Shown here: piece by piece, positions 22,768-34,000 of the stretch
Layout: the number at the start of each line of letters is the position of its first letter
Numbering within the stretch: the first letter of the stretch is position 1
Source: Brassica napus
Taxonomy: Eukaryota > Streptophyta > Magnoliopsida > Brassicales > Brassicaceae
DNA: 64,000 nucleotides
Assembly (NCBI RefSeq): GCF_020379485.1
Contig: NW_026013919.1
Span: forward strand, 1-64,000
Reading direction: 5' to 3'
Notes under the pieces: model-generated
Told to the model about the DNA's origin: nothing
Databases searched by the model: none
The model's input: only the letters and a program-made list of their open reading frames with translations
Translations under genes and position numbers: made by a program

Positions 22768-22814
22768 ACTTATTTGATACATCTTTTTTTTTTTTCTTAC
22801 TTATTTGATACATC
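22768..22814. repeat. 16-bp exact direct repeat flanking an oligo-T insert (retroposition scar)
   Basis: ACTTATTTGATACATC occurs at 22768-22783 and again at 22799-22814, separated by 15 bases of almost pure T. This is the layout of a target-site duplication around the poly(A) tail of an extremely 5'-truncated LINE-mediated insertion on the minus strand. Replication slippage is a less likely alternative because of the 16-bp repeat. Confidence 0.65.
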
Positions 22815-23200
22815 ATTAGTAGCTAACTGGTCAAAGACTTTAACCAGCAGCTGCAACAATCGCTTAACTTCGACAGGCACATCTACAGCAGCCAGGGGTA
22901 GAGATACTATGTCTACAGATGATAGACATTCCTCTATCGTTCTGTTTCACAGAGTGCAATACTAATGTCAAGTCGTCAAGATTACCTTCAGTGGAATTCA
23001 CAAAATCAGTTATAGAACGACCTTCAAGAATGAAAATGTACTGCCCCAAATCTTTCACGATGTTCCATCAAGCTCAAGCTCCGATAGCTACCTCTAACCA
23101 CCAGATGGTTGGTTACAACAGCCTGCAAAGAGTCCTTTAACATAAATTGAACCCTGCAAATGGGAACGATCAACCAACTTTCTGATCGCATAGAGGCAGG

Positions 23201-24200
23201 GTGAAGGTCTCCCTTTCGATACACAAGATGACAGAATCAAAAGGTATGCAATACTTGTGCTACTATTTTGTCATAAACCATATTATGGCAAGACAAATAG
23301 AAATTACACAAATAACTTTCTCTAGCGAGTGTGCCATCCTTAGAGTCACAGTTTTGATACAGCTCTTGGTCAAAAGGACAGGAAAGATCCGGTCTGAATC
23401 TAAGAAGAATGGAACAAAACGAATGGGAAAAGCAACAGACAGTAATTTGAAGATGAGTCATATCGTAGCAGTTACATTCGCTTCCAAAGGACAGGGTGCA
23501 AAGAAAAGGGTTGTAAAGTGGCTTAAACTTTGATTCTCCTTTCTTACAATTTAAAACAAGGCCTGGCATAAAAAAATTCAATTAAAGTTTACTTATACAT
23601 GGGAAAAAGCATTCCAACAAAACTTATAATATGTCTATTTTACTACTTGAAGATCTTTAATAGTTAGAATCAAGAAAAGGCAAGGCGACAAGGGAGAAGG
23701 GAGAAGTTTGAGGCATTCTGCTCCAAAAACTCGCAAGCTGTGATGATTAGTGGCTCAGCAAATACGTCTCTCCTAAGTCAATACAAAAACTGCTTCAGTC
23801 TGGTTGAGATTTTTAAAATCATGCCAAACGCAACTCAGCATGTACTCAAGAAACAAAACAAATTAACATCACTCAGCAAGGGCTGATTCTGACGACTTAT
23901 CGTAAAACTGGAACAAATAGGTTACAGTCTCACTACTTAGGGATCGAAACGACATTAGAAGAGGTGATAAAAATTGCGTTTAGAAACGAAGCCACATGAG
24001 AATGCGAAACCCACATGTTGGCCCGGTTGTGCTATACGATATATACTCGTACCCGAAATTGAATTTCATTAACCGGAAATACAGTTTTGCGGTTTATGAG
24101 CTTAATTAATACGAACCGCCTTGGTGAAACCGGTAATGTTGACGAAACTATTTATTACTAGGGTTTCGTTTTGTTTTAGGTCTTAAAGAGATATAGAACC
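23201..24200. other. Intergenic, no secure gene; promoter side of the F-box gene
   Basis: Overlapping open frames on both strands at 23201-23581 have no recognised domain and could be further decayed sequence of the neighbouring locus. The final ~150 bases before 24201 should contain the F-box gene promoter and leader. No distinctive element was identified. Confidence 0.45.
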
Positions 24201-25367
24201 ATGAAGAGGGTGAAGAGGAAGGAGACGATACAATGTCTTACGTTGAAGGAAGATGAAAACGACCCGTTTTCGATTATTCCTCTAGATCTAATCGTAGAGA
24301 TTCTCCTGAAAGTTCCGACCAAATCTGTAGCTGGTCTTGTCTTCGTTTCAAAAAAATGGTTATCCATAATCAGCGGCAAATATTTTATCAGTCAGTACCT
24401 GCAGGCTCGATCTCCACCTCGGCTTCTTTTCACAGTTTTCAGCTCCGGCATGACAGTGCAGTTCTTACATTCATGTTCCCAGGTTGATCCATCTTCTGAC
24501 AGTCATAGGGTAAACATAACTCCAGAGAAGAAGGAGAAGAAGAACCATGTGCATGCTTTTTCTCCCCCAATCCGCGGTTTGATCTGCCGTCAAATGGATT
24601 CTAGAGTGATGATAGGAAACCCTACCACGGGCCAAGTCGTAACGTTGCCTAGACTCAAAACTAGAAGAAGAGGTGTGTTATCCTTTTTTGGGTATGATCC
24701 AGTGAATGATGCATACAAAGTGTTGTGCCTGACAGTACTACGAGGTCGTCAAGAACGCGAATCACAAGTTGTGGCCAAAGATCATCAAGTGTACACTCTA
24801 GGAGTTGCCCAACAAAAATGGAGAATGGTTGAGTGTAAGCATCCTCATCTTCCTCCTACTCCTTCTTACCTTACTAATAAAGGGATATGTTTAAATGGGG
24901 TACTGTATTATTATGCTTGGATAAAAAATGAAGGAGCCTTGATAAGCTTCGATCTGATATCTGAAGAGTTTAATGTCGTTAAGTTGCCTGAGGATATCCA
25001 TTGTCTAGTGAACTACACTGGAAAGGTAGCTACAACTAGGTGGCCTACCGGTAACTACACTGAAGTTCACTTGTGGGTTCTAGAAGATGCCAGTAAGCAA
25101 GAATGGTCTAAAGTTTCGATTTGTGTTCCTTTTTTGAGAGAATTAGCTGGAAAAAACCATGGATTCAGGTTCAGGGGTACAGTTAGTACTGGTGAGCTTA
25201 TATTCTCACCTTTCTCTTCCCAAAATAAGGCCCCATTCTTTTTCATCAGTTACAATCTCAAGGAAAACAAAGCCCAAAAAGTTGTGGTTAGAGAATTTGG
25301 AAGTCTTTCTTATTACATGGAAGTCTATTTTGATCATGTCGAGAGTCCTATGTTCTGTCAAATCTAA
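24201..25367 (+). CDS. F-box protein with F-box-associated (FBA type 3-like) domain
   Basis: This intact, intronless gene encodes 388 aa. The F-box lies at about residues 24-66 (IPLDLIVEILLKVPTKSVAG, then VSKKWLSII). It would bind a SKP1/ASK adaptor and place the protein in an SCF ubiquitin ligase. A C-terminal substrate-recognition region follows, with the F-box-associated signatures RGLICRQ, NPTTGQVVTLPRLK, GYDPVNDAYKVLCL, a GVAQQKWRM segment and ISFDLISEEFNVVKLPED. Length and layout fit the very large Arabidopsis-type FBA_3 family, many members of which evolve fast or are poorly expressed. The substrate is unknown. The start codon is the first ATG of the frame, preceded by ATATAGAACC. Confidence 0.92.
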   Translation: MKRVKRKETIQCLTLKEDENDPFSIIPLDLIVEILLKVPTKSVAGLVFVSKKWLSIISGKYFISQYLQARSPPRLLFTVFSSGMTVQFLHSCSQVDPSSDSHRVNITPEKKEKKNHVHAFSPPIRGLICRQMDSRVMIGNPTTGQVVTLPRLKTRRRGVLSFFGYDPVNDAYKVLCLTVLRGRQERESQVVAKDHQVYTLGVAQQKWRMVECKHPHLPPTPSYLTNKGICLNGVLYYYAWIKNEGALISFDLISEEFNVVKLPEDIHCLVNYTGKVATTRWPTGNYTEVHLWVLEDASKQEWSKVSICVPFLRELAGKNHGFRFRGTVSTGELIFSPFSSQNKAPFFFISYNLKENKAQKVVVREFGSLSYYMEVYFDHVESPMFCQI

Positions 25368-25603
25368 GTTAATCCGTTTTCTTTTGTTGCTTTTCATTGA
25401 AGATCTCAGACAGATTGTAGTTTTGTGTGGAGACATTTGAAGATGAACATTAGTTTTGTGTTGGCTATAGTTGGACATCCATCCACATTTTTATTTTTAT
25501 TTTTATTTAGACGAATAAGTTTAATCCACCAATAGAAGATGAAAATGATGTTACATGAAGATGGTCTGACTTGTAGAAGAGTTTTGTAATTACAGCGGAA
25601 AAA
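25368..25603 (+). other. 3' flank of the F-box gene
   Basis: Non-coding sequence between the F-box stop codon and the Helitron. It contains a TTTTTATTTTTATTTTTATTT tract that may be part of the 3' end region. No terminator can be assigned. Confidence 0.4.
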
Positions 25604-27320
25604 TCTATACTATACTAAAAGCCCTATATACTCAATGGTGAAGCTGCCACGTCACCAAAAATAATCAGCCAATAAGAGATAACATTTTTGCCATGTCACT
25701 ACTGCTTCCGAAAAATGAAGCTCGAAACTAGACTTCCTTTTGGGCTGTCCCTACATTTACGTACGACCCATATCAAGTCCAATATTGCCTAGCTCTAACT
25801 TTGTCTGAAGCATCTAGAGTTCATCTTCCCGTCTCTTCCACTTCGTCTTCAACCCCGTTACTGCAAGCTCCTATCAATCATTTATGCTCTTTAAATGTTT
25901 TCTCTATTATAAATACCAATTTATCCATTAATCCAAGCATTTACGAGTTCTCCATCACTACTTCTACTATCTCGCATTAAAGTGGAATTAGCATCCTCCA
26001 CCGTAGCTCCGCATATAAATGGGTTCGTTGCATGCGTTGGTATTATACGGTTTCTTTGAACACTCAGACTCCCATTTCTTAAATAAAAATCATGACAACA
26101 AATCAGTGATTATAGTGACTAAATGCCAGGTAGAAAAATGGTTTTCAGAAAATTACTACATTTTCATGTAAAGCCTAAGATACCAGAATTGATGAAAGTT
26201 AGGACAAAGATTATGTCAAGAGATACAAAATCATATATATAAAGATAAATAGAGAATTAATATCAATATATCGAGCCTCATAATAATTAAAAGAAAATTA
26301 ATTTCAAATTTAATATATGTTTTTATTTATAAAATATTGGTATTAACTATAAATAATTTTATACATTTAGAATATTTCCACCCCTACCTATTTCTTATTA
26401 TAAATTAGCAAAATAACAAATAAAATTTAAAATTAGATAAAAATACATAATAAAGGCCAATACCATAATATAACCTAAAATGTATAAATTTCAAGAATAA
26501 ACAATGCAATATTAATGAATTACAGTAGTTAAAATGAGATAATTTGAGAACAAATGGTTGCAGAAAGTTTAAAACAAACCAAATAAATATAGAAATAATT
26601 GTAACACATTAAAACTAAAAATGAAATTTAAAAAACACAATATCAGCAAAACGAAATACAATGTGAATAGGAAAATTGTCAAATACACCATATTCATAAT
26701 GCCACTTTTCATATTTACACTAATTATTTTTACCTTCATTTTTAAAAAGGAAAAAAAAAGACATTTATAACCATAGAGTTAACTAATCTAGACTTGGAGT
26801 TTATAGTGGATGGGGTAGAGTTTTTGGAGTGTGAAATTTAGGATTCTAATAAATATATAAATAAATACTTAAATAATATAAAAAACTTTTAGAAAATAGT
26901 TTCAAAAATCATTTCAGTTTTCAAAAATTCAAAAAAATAAGTTCGAATTTTAAAAGTATAATTTGAAACATAAATTTATTTATTTATTTATTATATATAG
27001 AGAAAATAAATGTATAAGAGTCTTTTGACTCTTAATAAAGAACATATTTTTCAAGATGTATCTTTATTAGTAGTAAACATGAATAATTATACCAAAAAAA
27101 TGGTAAACATGAAAATTTTCCATGTGAATAACACAAATATCAAAGTCATACAACATAATCACAAAACAAACACATCTTCTTTGACATATTTCAAAATAAA
27201 GTAATACACTACTATCACTAATCAATTATCATATGGATCAAAACAAATTTTAAATTCATTAGAAACTAAAACATACGAACCCGGCGATGAACCCGGCGCG
27301 TAGCGCCGGAATGCCACTAG
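25604..27320 (+). mobile_element. Non-autonomous Helitron, 1717 bp
   Basis: The 5' end begins TCTATACTATACTAAAAGCC after an A, the TC start and terminus typical of Arabidopsis-type Helitrons. The 3' end carries a perfect hairpin, CCGGCGC-GTA-GCGCCGG (27293-27309), followed 11 bases later by CTAG and then a T. This gives the diagnostic CTRR-3' end and insertion between A and T without target duplication. The interior is AT-rich. The only open frame (27010-27204) is low-complexity, and there is no Rep/helicase, so movement would depend on an autonomous relative. Confidence 0.87.
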
Positions 27321-27645
27321 TAGCTTTAACGAGCAGTCAGGTAAAACAACGTATTAGATCAAATATTTATTAATCTTATTTGATATGAAATGTCTTTCGC
27401 TTGAATATATTTTAATATTTTTTCAGACGTGCAACATTTCCCAATCGATCCCATTAGTGGCATTGGTAAATATACGTACTAACTTTAGTAACCAAAATAT
27501 AGAAAGTCTTTATGGTCGAGACCAAACTTGAGATAAGTAAGTATACTATGAGCTGAAACGTCAAAACAAGAAATAAAGTTTTTTTTCGGTTTGTAAAGTC
27601 GATAAGTGAAAATTAATCAACCTTGAGACCACTAAAATGTAGAAG
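27321..27645. other. Spacer between Helitron and satellite array
   Basis: AT-rich, no gene. Just before the satellite edge, GTAGAAGTTTTAAAATTTCTAC (27639-27660) is itself nearly palindromic and overlaps the outer end of the satellite inverted repeat. Confidence 0.5.
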
Positions 27646-28050
27646 TTTTAAAATTTCTACATATTCTACATTTGTATTAATGTATGCTAAACTCTTTTTC
27701 ATGGTAAATGAACATCTTTCAATAGTTTTTATAAAATAATTTAGTAAAACTTCATAGTACTCCCTAAATCGATGGAATAACCACTATAAAGTTATTATTT
27801 TCCAGATAAACGGAGACGACAAAGGCTCCAAACCTCTTTGAACATCATCATATGTTAGTGCATGATGGAACCTTTGTCGTCTCCGTTTATCTGGAAAATA
27901 ATAACTTTATAGTGGTTATTCCATCGATTTAGGGAGTACTATGAAGTTTTACTAAATTATTTTATAAAAACTATTGAAAGATGCTCATTTACCATGAAAA
28001 AGAGTTTAGCATACATTAATACAAATGTAGAAGATGTAGAAATTTTAAAA
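27646..28050. repeat. 180-bp inverted repeat (palindrome) at the left edge of the satellite array
   Basis: The left arm 27646-27825 is the reverse complement of the right arm 27871-28050, with about two mismatches by eye, and the spacer is 45 bp. Both arms are part of the satellite monomer (AAAGAGTTTAGCATACATT, CCATCGATTTAGGGAGTA, CTCCGTTTATCTGG). They share variants missing from the main array (ATCTGG instead of ATCAAG, GTACTATG instead of GTATTATG, AACTTTATAG instead of AATTTTATAG). The left arm continues into the spacer with further inverted satellite sequence (the AACATCATCATATGTTAGTGCA segment). Confidence 0.93.
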
Positions 28051-31050
28051 CAACACTAAAGATTATAGGATTCAGTATATAAAGTATTTACCAAAAACTC
28101 AATATTTTTGTAGGGGTTAGCCTATAGATTTTGAGAAAATTTCCAAAAATATGACAATATTGTTTTAATGCCTAGTTGCATCCTGCACTAACAAATGATG
28201 ATGTTCAAAGAGGTTTGGAGCCTTTGTGCTCTCCGTTTATCAAGAAAATAATAATTTTATAGTTGTTATTCCATCGATTTAGGGGGTAATATGAAGTTTT
28301 ACTAAATTAATTGATAAAAACAATTGAAAGATGCTCATTTACCATGAAAAAGAGTTTAGCATACATTAATACAAATATAGAATATGGTGGAAATTTTAAA
28401 ACAACACTAAAGATTATAGGCTTCAGTATATAAAGTATTTTACCAAAAACTCAATATTTTTGTAGGGGTTAGCCCATAGATTTTGAGAAAATTTCAAAAA
28501 ATATGACAATATTGTTTTAATGCCTAGTTGCATCCTGCACTAACATATGATGATGTTCAAAGAGGTTTGGAGCCTTTGTCGTCTCCGTTTATCAAGAAAA
28601 TAATAACTTTATAGTGGTTATTCCATCGATTTAGGGAGTATTATGAAGTTTTATTAAATTATTTGATAAAAAATATTGAAAGATGCTCATTTACCATGAA
28701 AAAGAGTTTAGAATACATTAATAAAAATGTAGAATATGTAAAAATTTTAAAACAACACTAACGATTATAGGATTCAGTATATAAAGTATTTACCAAAAAC
28801 CCAATATTAGCCTACAGATTTTGAGAAAATTTCAAAAAATATGACAATATTGTTTTAATGCCTAGTTTCATCTTGCACTAACATATGATGATGTTCAAAG
28901 AGATTTGGAGCCTTTGTGCTCTCCGTTTATCAAGAAAATAATAATTTTATATTGGTAATTCCATCGATTTAGGGGGTATTATGAAGTTTTACTAAATTAA
29001 TTGATAAAAACAATTGAACGATGCTCATTTACCATGAAAAAGAGTTTAGTATACATTAATACAAATTTAGAATATGGTAGAAATTTTAAAACAACACTAA
29101 AGATTCTAGGCTTCAGTATATAAAATATTTACCAAAAACTCAATATTTTTGTAGGGGTTAGCCCATAGATTTTGAGAAAATTTTAAAAAATATGACAATA
29201 TTGTTTTAGTGTCTAGTTGCATCCTGCACTAACATATGATGATGTTCAAAGAGGTTTGGAGCCTTTGTGCTCTCCGTTTATCAAGAAAATAATAATTTTA
29301 TAGTTGTTATTCCATCGATTTAGGGGGTATTATGAAGTTTTACTAAATTAATTGATAAAAATAATTGAATGATGCTCATTTACCATAAAAAAGAGTTTAG
29401 CATACATTAATACAAATGTAGAATATGGTGGAAATTTTAAAACAACACCAAAGATTATAGGCTTCAGTATATAAAGTATTTACCAAAAACTCAATATTTT
29501 TGTAGGGGTTAGCCCATAGATTTTGAGAAAATTTCAAAAAATATGACAATATTGTTTTAATGCCTAGTTGCATCCTGCACTAACATATGATGATGTTCAA
29601 AGAGGTTTGGAGCCTTTGTCGTCTCCGTTTATCAAGAAAATAATAACTTTATAGTGGTTATTCCATCGATTTAAGGAGTATTATGAAGTTTTATTAAATT
29701 ATTTTATAAAAACTATTGAAAGATGCTCATTTACCATGAAAAAGAGTTTAGCATACATTAATACAAATGTAAATTATGGTAGAAATTTTAAAGCAACACT
29801 AAAGATTATAGGCTTCAGTATATAAAGTATTTACCAAAAACTCAATATATTTGTAGGGGTTATAGCCCATAGATTTTGAGAAAATTTCAAAAAATATGAA
29901 AATATAGTTTTAATGCCTAGTTGCATCCTGCACTAACATATGATGATGTTCAAAGAGGTTTGGAGCCTTTGTACTCTCCGTTTATCAAGAAAATAATAAT
30001 TTTAAATTGGTTATACCATCGATTTATGAGGTATTATAAGTTTTACAAAATTAGTTGATAAAAAAAATTGAACGATGCTCATTTACCATGAAAAAGAGTT
30101 TAACATACATTAATACAAATGTAGAATATGATGGAAATTTTAAAACAACACTAAAGATTATAGGCTTCAGTATATAAAGTATTTACCAAAAACTCAATAT
30201 TTTTGTAGGGGTTAGCCCATAGATTTTGAGAAAATTTCAAAAAATATGACAATATTGTTTTAATGCCTAGTTGCATCCTGCACTAACATATGATGATGTT
30301 CAAAGAGGTTTGGAGCCTTTGTCGTCTCCGTTTATCAAGAAAATAATAATTTTATAGTGGTTATTCCATCGATTTAGGAGGTATTATGAAGTTTTACTAA
30401 ATTAATTGATAAAAACAATTGAACGATGCTCATTTACCATGAAAAAGAGTTTAGCATACATTAATACAAATGTAGAATATGGTAGAAATTTTAAAACAAC
30501 ACTAAAGATTATAGGCTTCAGTATATAAATTATTTACCAAAAACTCAATATTTTTGTAGGGGTTAGCCCATAGATTTTGAGAAAATTTCAAAAAATATGA
30601 CAATATTGTTTTAATGCCTAGTTGCATCCTGCACTAACATATGATGATGTTCAAAGAGGTTTGGAGCCTTTGTCGTCTCCGTTTATCAAGAAAATAATAA
30701 TTTTATAGTGGTTATTCCATCGATTTAGGAGGTATTATGAAGTTTTACTAAATTAATTGATAAAAACAATTGAACGATGCTCATTTACCATGAAAAAGAG
30801 TTTAGCATACATTAATACAAATGTAGAATATGGTAGAAATTTTAAAACAACACTAAAGATTATAGGCTTCAGTATATAAAGTATTTACCAAAAACTCAAT
30901 ATTTTTGTAGGGGTTAGCCCATAGATTTTGAGAAAATTTCAAAAAATATGACAATATTGTTTTAATGCCTAGTTGCATCCTGCACTAACATATGATGATG
31001 TTCAAAGAGGTTTGGAGCCTTTTTCGTCTAGAAAATAATAACTTTATAGT
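28051..31050. repeat. Diverged edge monomers of the satellite array
   Basis: The first eight or so monomers carry many private differences. One lacks about 13 bases (near 28805), one has TGAGGTATTATAAG (near 30030), and one has lost the CCGTTTATCAA block (near 31025). Several have AACTTTATAG or ATTAAATTATTTGATAAAAA in place of the interior consensus. This is the expected decay at an array edge, where unequal exchange no longer homogenises copies. Confidence 0.85.
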
Positions 31051-34000
31051 GGTTATTCCATCGATTTAGGGAGTATTATGAAGTTTTATTAAATTATTTG
31101 ATAAAAACAATTGAAAGATGCTCATTTACCATGAAAAAGAGTTTAGCATACATTAATACAAATGTAGAATATGGTAGAAATTTTAAAACAACACTAAAGA
31201 TTATAGGCTTCAGTATATAAAGTATTTACCAAAAACTCAATATTTTTGTAGGGGTTAGCCCATAGATTTTGAGAAAATTTCAAAAAATATGACAATATTG
31301 TTTTAATGCCTAGTTGCATCCTGCACTAACATATGATGATGTTCAAAGAGGTTTGGAGCCTTTGTGCTCTCCGTTTATCAAGAAAATAATAATTTTATAG
31401 TGGTTATTCCATCGATTTAGGGGGTATTATGAAGTTTTACTAAATTAATTGATAAAAACAATTGAACGATGCTCATTTACCATGAAAAAGAGTTTAGCAT
31501 ACATTAATACAAATGTAGAATATGGTAGAAATTTAAAAAAACACTAAAGATTATAGGCTTCAGTATATAAAGTATTTACCAAAAACTCAATATTTTTGTA
31601 GGGGTTAGCCCATAGATTTTGAGAAAATTTCAAAAATATGACAATATTGTTTTAATGCCTAGTTGCATCCTGCACTAACATATGATGATGTTCAAAGAGG
31701 TTTGGAGCCTTTGTCGTCTCCGTTTATCAAGAAAATAATAATTTTATAGTGGTTATTCCATCGATTTAGGGAGTATTATGAAGTTTTACTAAATTATTTG
31801 ATAAAAACATTGAACGATGCTCATTTACCATGAAAAAGAGTTTAGCATACATTAATACAAATGTAGAATATGGTAGAAATTTTAAAACAACACTAAAGAT
31901 TATAGGCTTCAGTATATAAAGTATTTACCAAAAACTCAATATTTTTGTAGGGGTTAGCCCATAGATTTTGAGAAAATTTCAAAAATATGACAATATTGTT
32001 TTAATGCCTAGTTGCATCCTGCACTAACATATGATGATGTTCAAAGAGGTTTGGAGCCTTTGTGCTCTCCGTTTATCAAGAAAATAATAATTTTATAGTG
32101 GTTATTCCATCGATTTAGGGGTATTATGAAGTTTTACTAAATTAATTGATAAAAACAATTGAACGATGCTCATTTACCATGAAAAAGAGTTTAGCATACA
32201 TTAATACAAATGTAGAATATGGTAGAAATTTTAAAACAACACTAAAGATTATAGGCTTCAGTATATAAAGTATTTACCAAAAACTCAATATTTTTGTAGG
32301 GGTTAGCCCATAGATTTTGAGAAAATTTCAAAAAATATGACAATATTGTTTTAATGCCTAGTTGCATCCTGCACTAACATATGATGATGTTCAAAGAGGT
32401 TTGGAGCCTTTGTCGTCTCCGTTTATCAAGAAATAATAATTTATAGTGGTTATTCCATCGATTTAGGAGTATTATGAAGTTTTACTAAATTATTTGATAA
32501 AAACAATTGAACGATGCTCATTTACCATGAAAAAGAGTTTAGCATACATTAATACAAATGTAGAATATGGTAGAAATTTTAAAACAACACTAAAGATTAT
32601 AGGCTTCAGTATATAAAGTATTTACGAAAAACTCAATATAAGGGGTTAGCCCATAGATTTTGAGAAAATTTCAAAAAATATGACAATATTGTTTTAATGC
32701 CTAGTTGCATCCTGCACTAACATATGATGATGTTCAAAGAGGTTTGGAGCCTTTGTCGTCTCCGTTTATCAAGAAAATAATAATTTTATAGTGGTTATTC
32801 CATCGATTTAGGAGGTATTATGAAGTTTTACTAAATTAATTGATAAAAACAATTGAACGATGCTCATTTACCATGAAAAAGAGTTTAGCATACATTAATA
32901 CAAATGTAGAATATGGTAGAAATTTTAAAACAACACTAAAGATTATAGGCTTCAGTATATAAAGTATTTACCAAAAACTCAATATTTTTGTAGGGGTTAG
33001 CCCATAGATTTTGAGAAAATTTCAAAAAATATGACAATATTGTTTTAATGCCTAGTTGCATCCTGCACTAACATATGATGATGTTCAAAGAGGTTTGGAG
33101 CCTTTGTGCTCTCCGTTTATCAAGAAAATAATAATTTTATAGTGGTTATTCCATCGATTTAGGGGTATTATGAAGTTTTACTAAATTAATTGATAAAAAC
33201 AATTGAACGATGCTCATTTACCATGAAAAAGAGTTTAGCATACATTAATACAAATGTAGAATATGGTAGAAATTTTAAAACAACACTAAAGATTATAGGC
33301 TTCAGTATATAAAGTATTTACCAAAAACTCAATATTTTTGTAGGGGTTAGCCCATAGATTTTGAGAAAATTTCAAAAAATATGACAATATTGTTTTAATG
33401 CCTAGTTGCATCCTGCACTAACATATGATGATGTTCAAAGAGGTTTGGAGCCTTTGTCGTCTCCGTTTATCAAGAAAATAATAATTTTATAGTGGTTATT
33501 CCATCGATTTAGGAGGTATTATGAAGTTTTACTAAATTAATTGATAAAAACAATTGAACGATGCTCATTTACCATGAAAAGAGTTTAGCATACATTAATA
33601 CAAATGTAGAATATGGTAGAAATTTTAAAACAACACTAAAGATTATAGGCTTCAGTATATAAAGTATTTACCAAAAACTCAATATTTTTGTAGGGGTTAG
33701 CCCATAGATTTTGAGAAAATTTCAAAAAATATGACAATATTGTTTTAATGCCTAGTTGCATCCTGCACTAACATATGATGATGTTCAAAGAGGTTTGGAG
33801 CCTTTGTGCTCTCCGTTTATCAAGAAAATAATAATTTTATAGTGGTTATTCCATCGATTTAGGGGGTATTATGAAGTTTTACTAAATTAATTGATAAAAA
33901 CAATTGAACGATGCTCATTTACCATGAAAAAGAGTTTAGCATACATTAATACAAATGTAGAATATGGTAGAAATTTTAAAACAACACTAAAGATTATAGG

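Larger units (their letters stand above)
21842..23200 (-). pseudogene. Unidentified degenerate exon-containing locus
   Basis: Minus-strand blocks look like remnants of a multi-exon gene. Block 1, about 22910-22811, reads IVSLPLAAVDVPVEVKRLL and on to LVKVFDQLATND; it stays open beyond 22799 if a 31-base insertion (15-bp insert plus one 16-bp repeat) is ignored. Block 2, about 22680-22615, includes TIALLLLGVVEQATRG. Block 3, about 22430-22340, includes RGMGLSLPLHIDQEHFSQYL. Block 4, about 22063-22000, ends at a GCGCAG|GTATTT donor, with a possible acceptor TTTTCCAG|G near 21921. Frames differ between blocks, no complete gene can be assembled, and a MITE separates blocks 3 and 4. The helical leucine-rich segments would suit an ARM/HEAT-type protein, but I do not recognise the family. 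A functional, poorly resolved gene cannot be excluded. Confidence 0.25.

Noticed and set aside
25604..28050. Satellite array as a tail or capture product of the adjacent Helitron
   Set aside because: The Helitron has its own clean CTAG end, and 325 bases of unrelated sequence separate it from the satellite palindrome.
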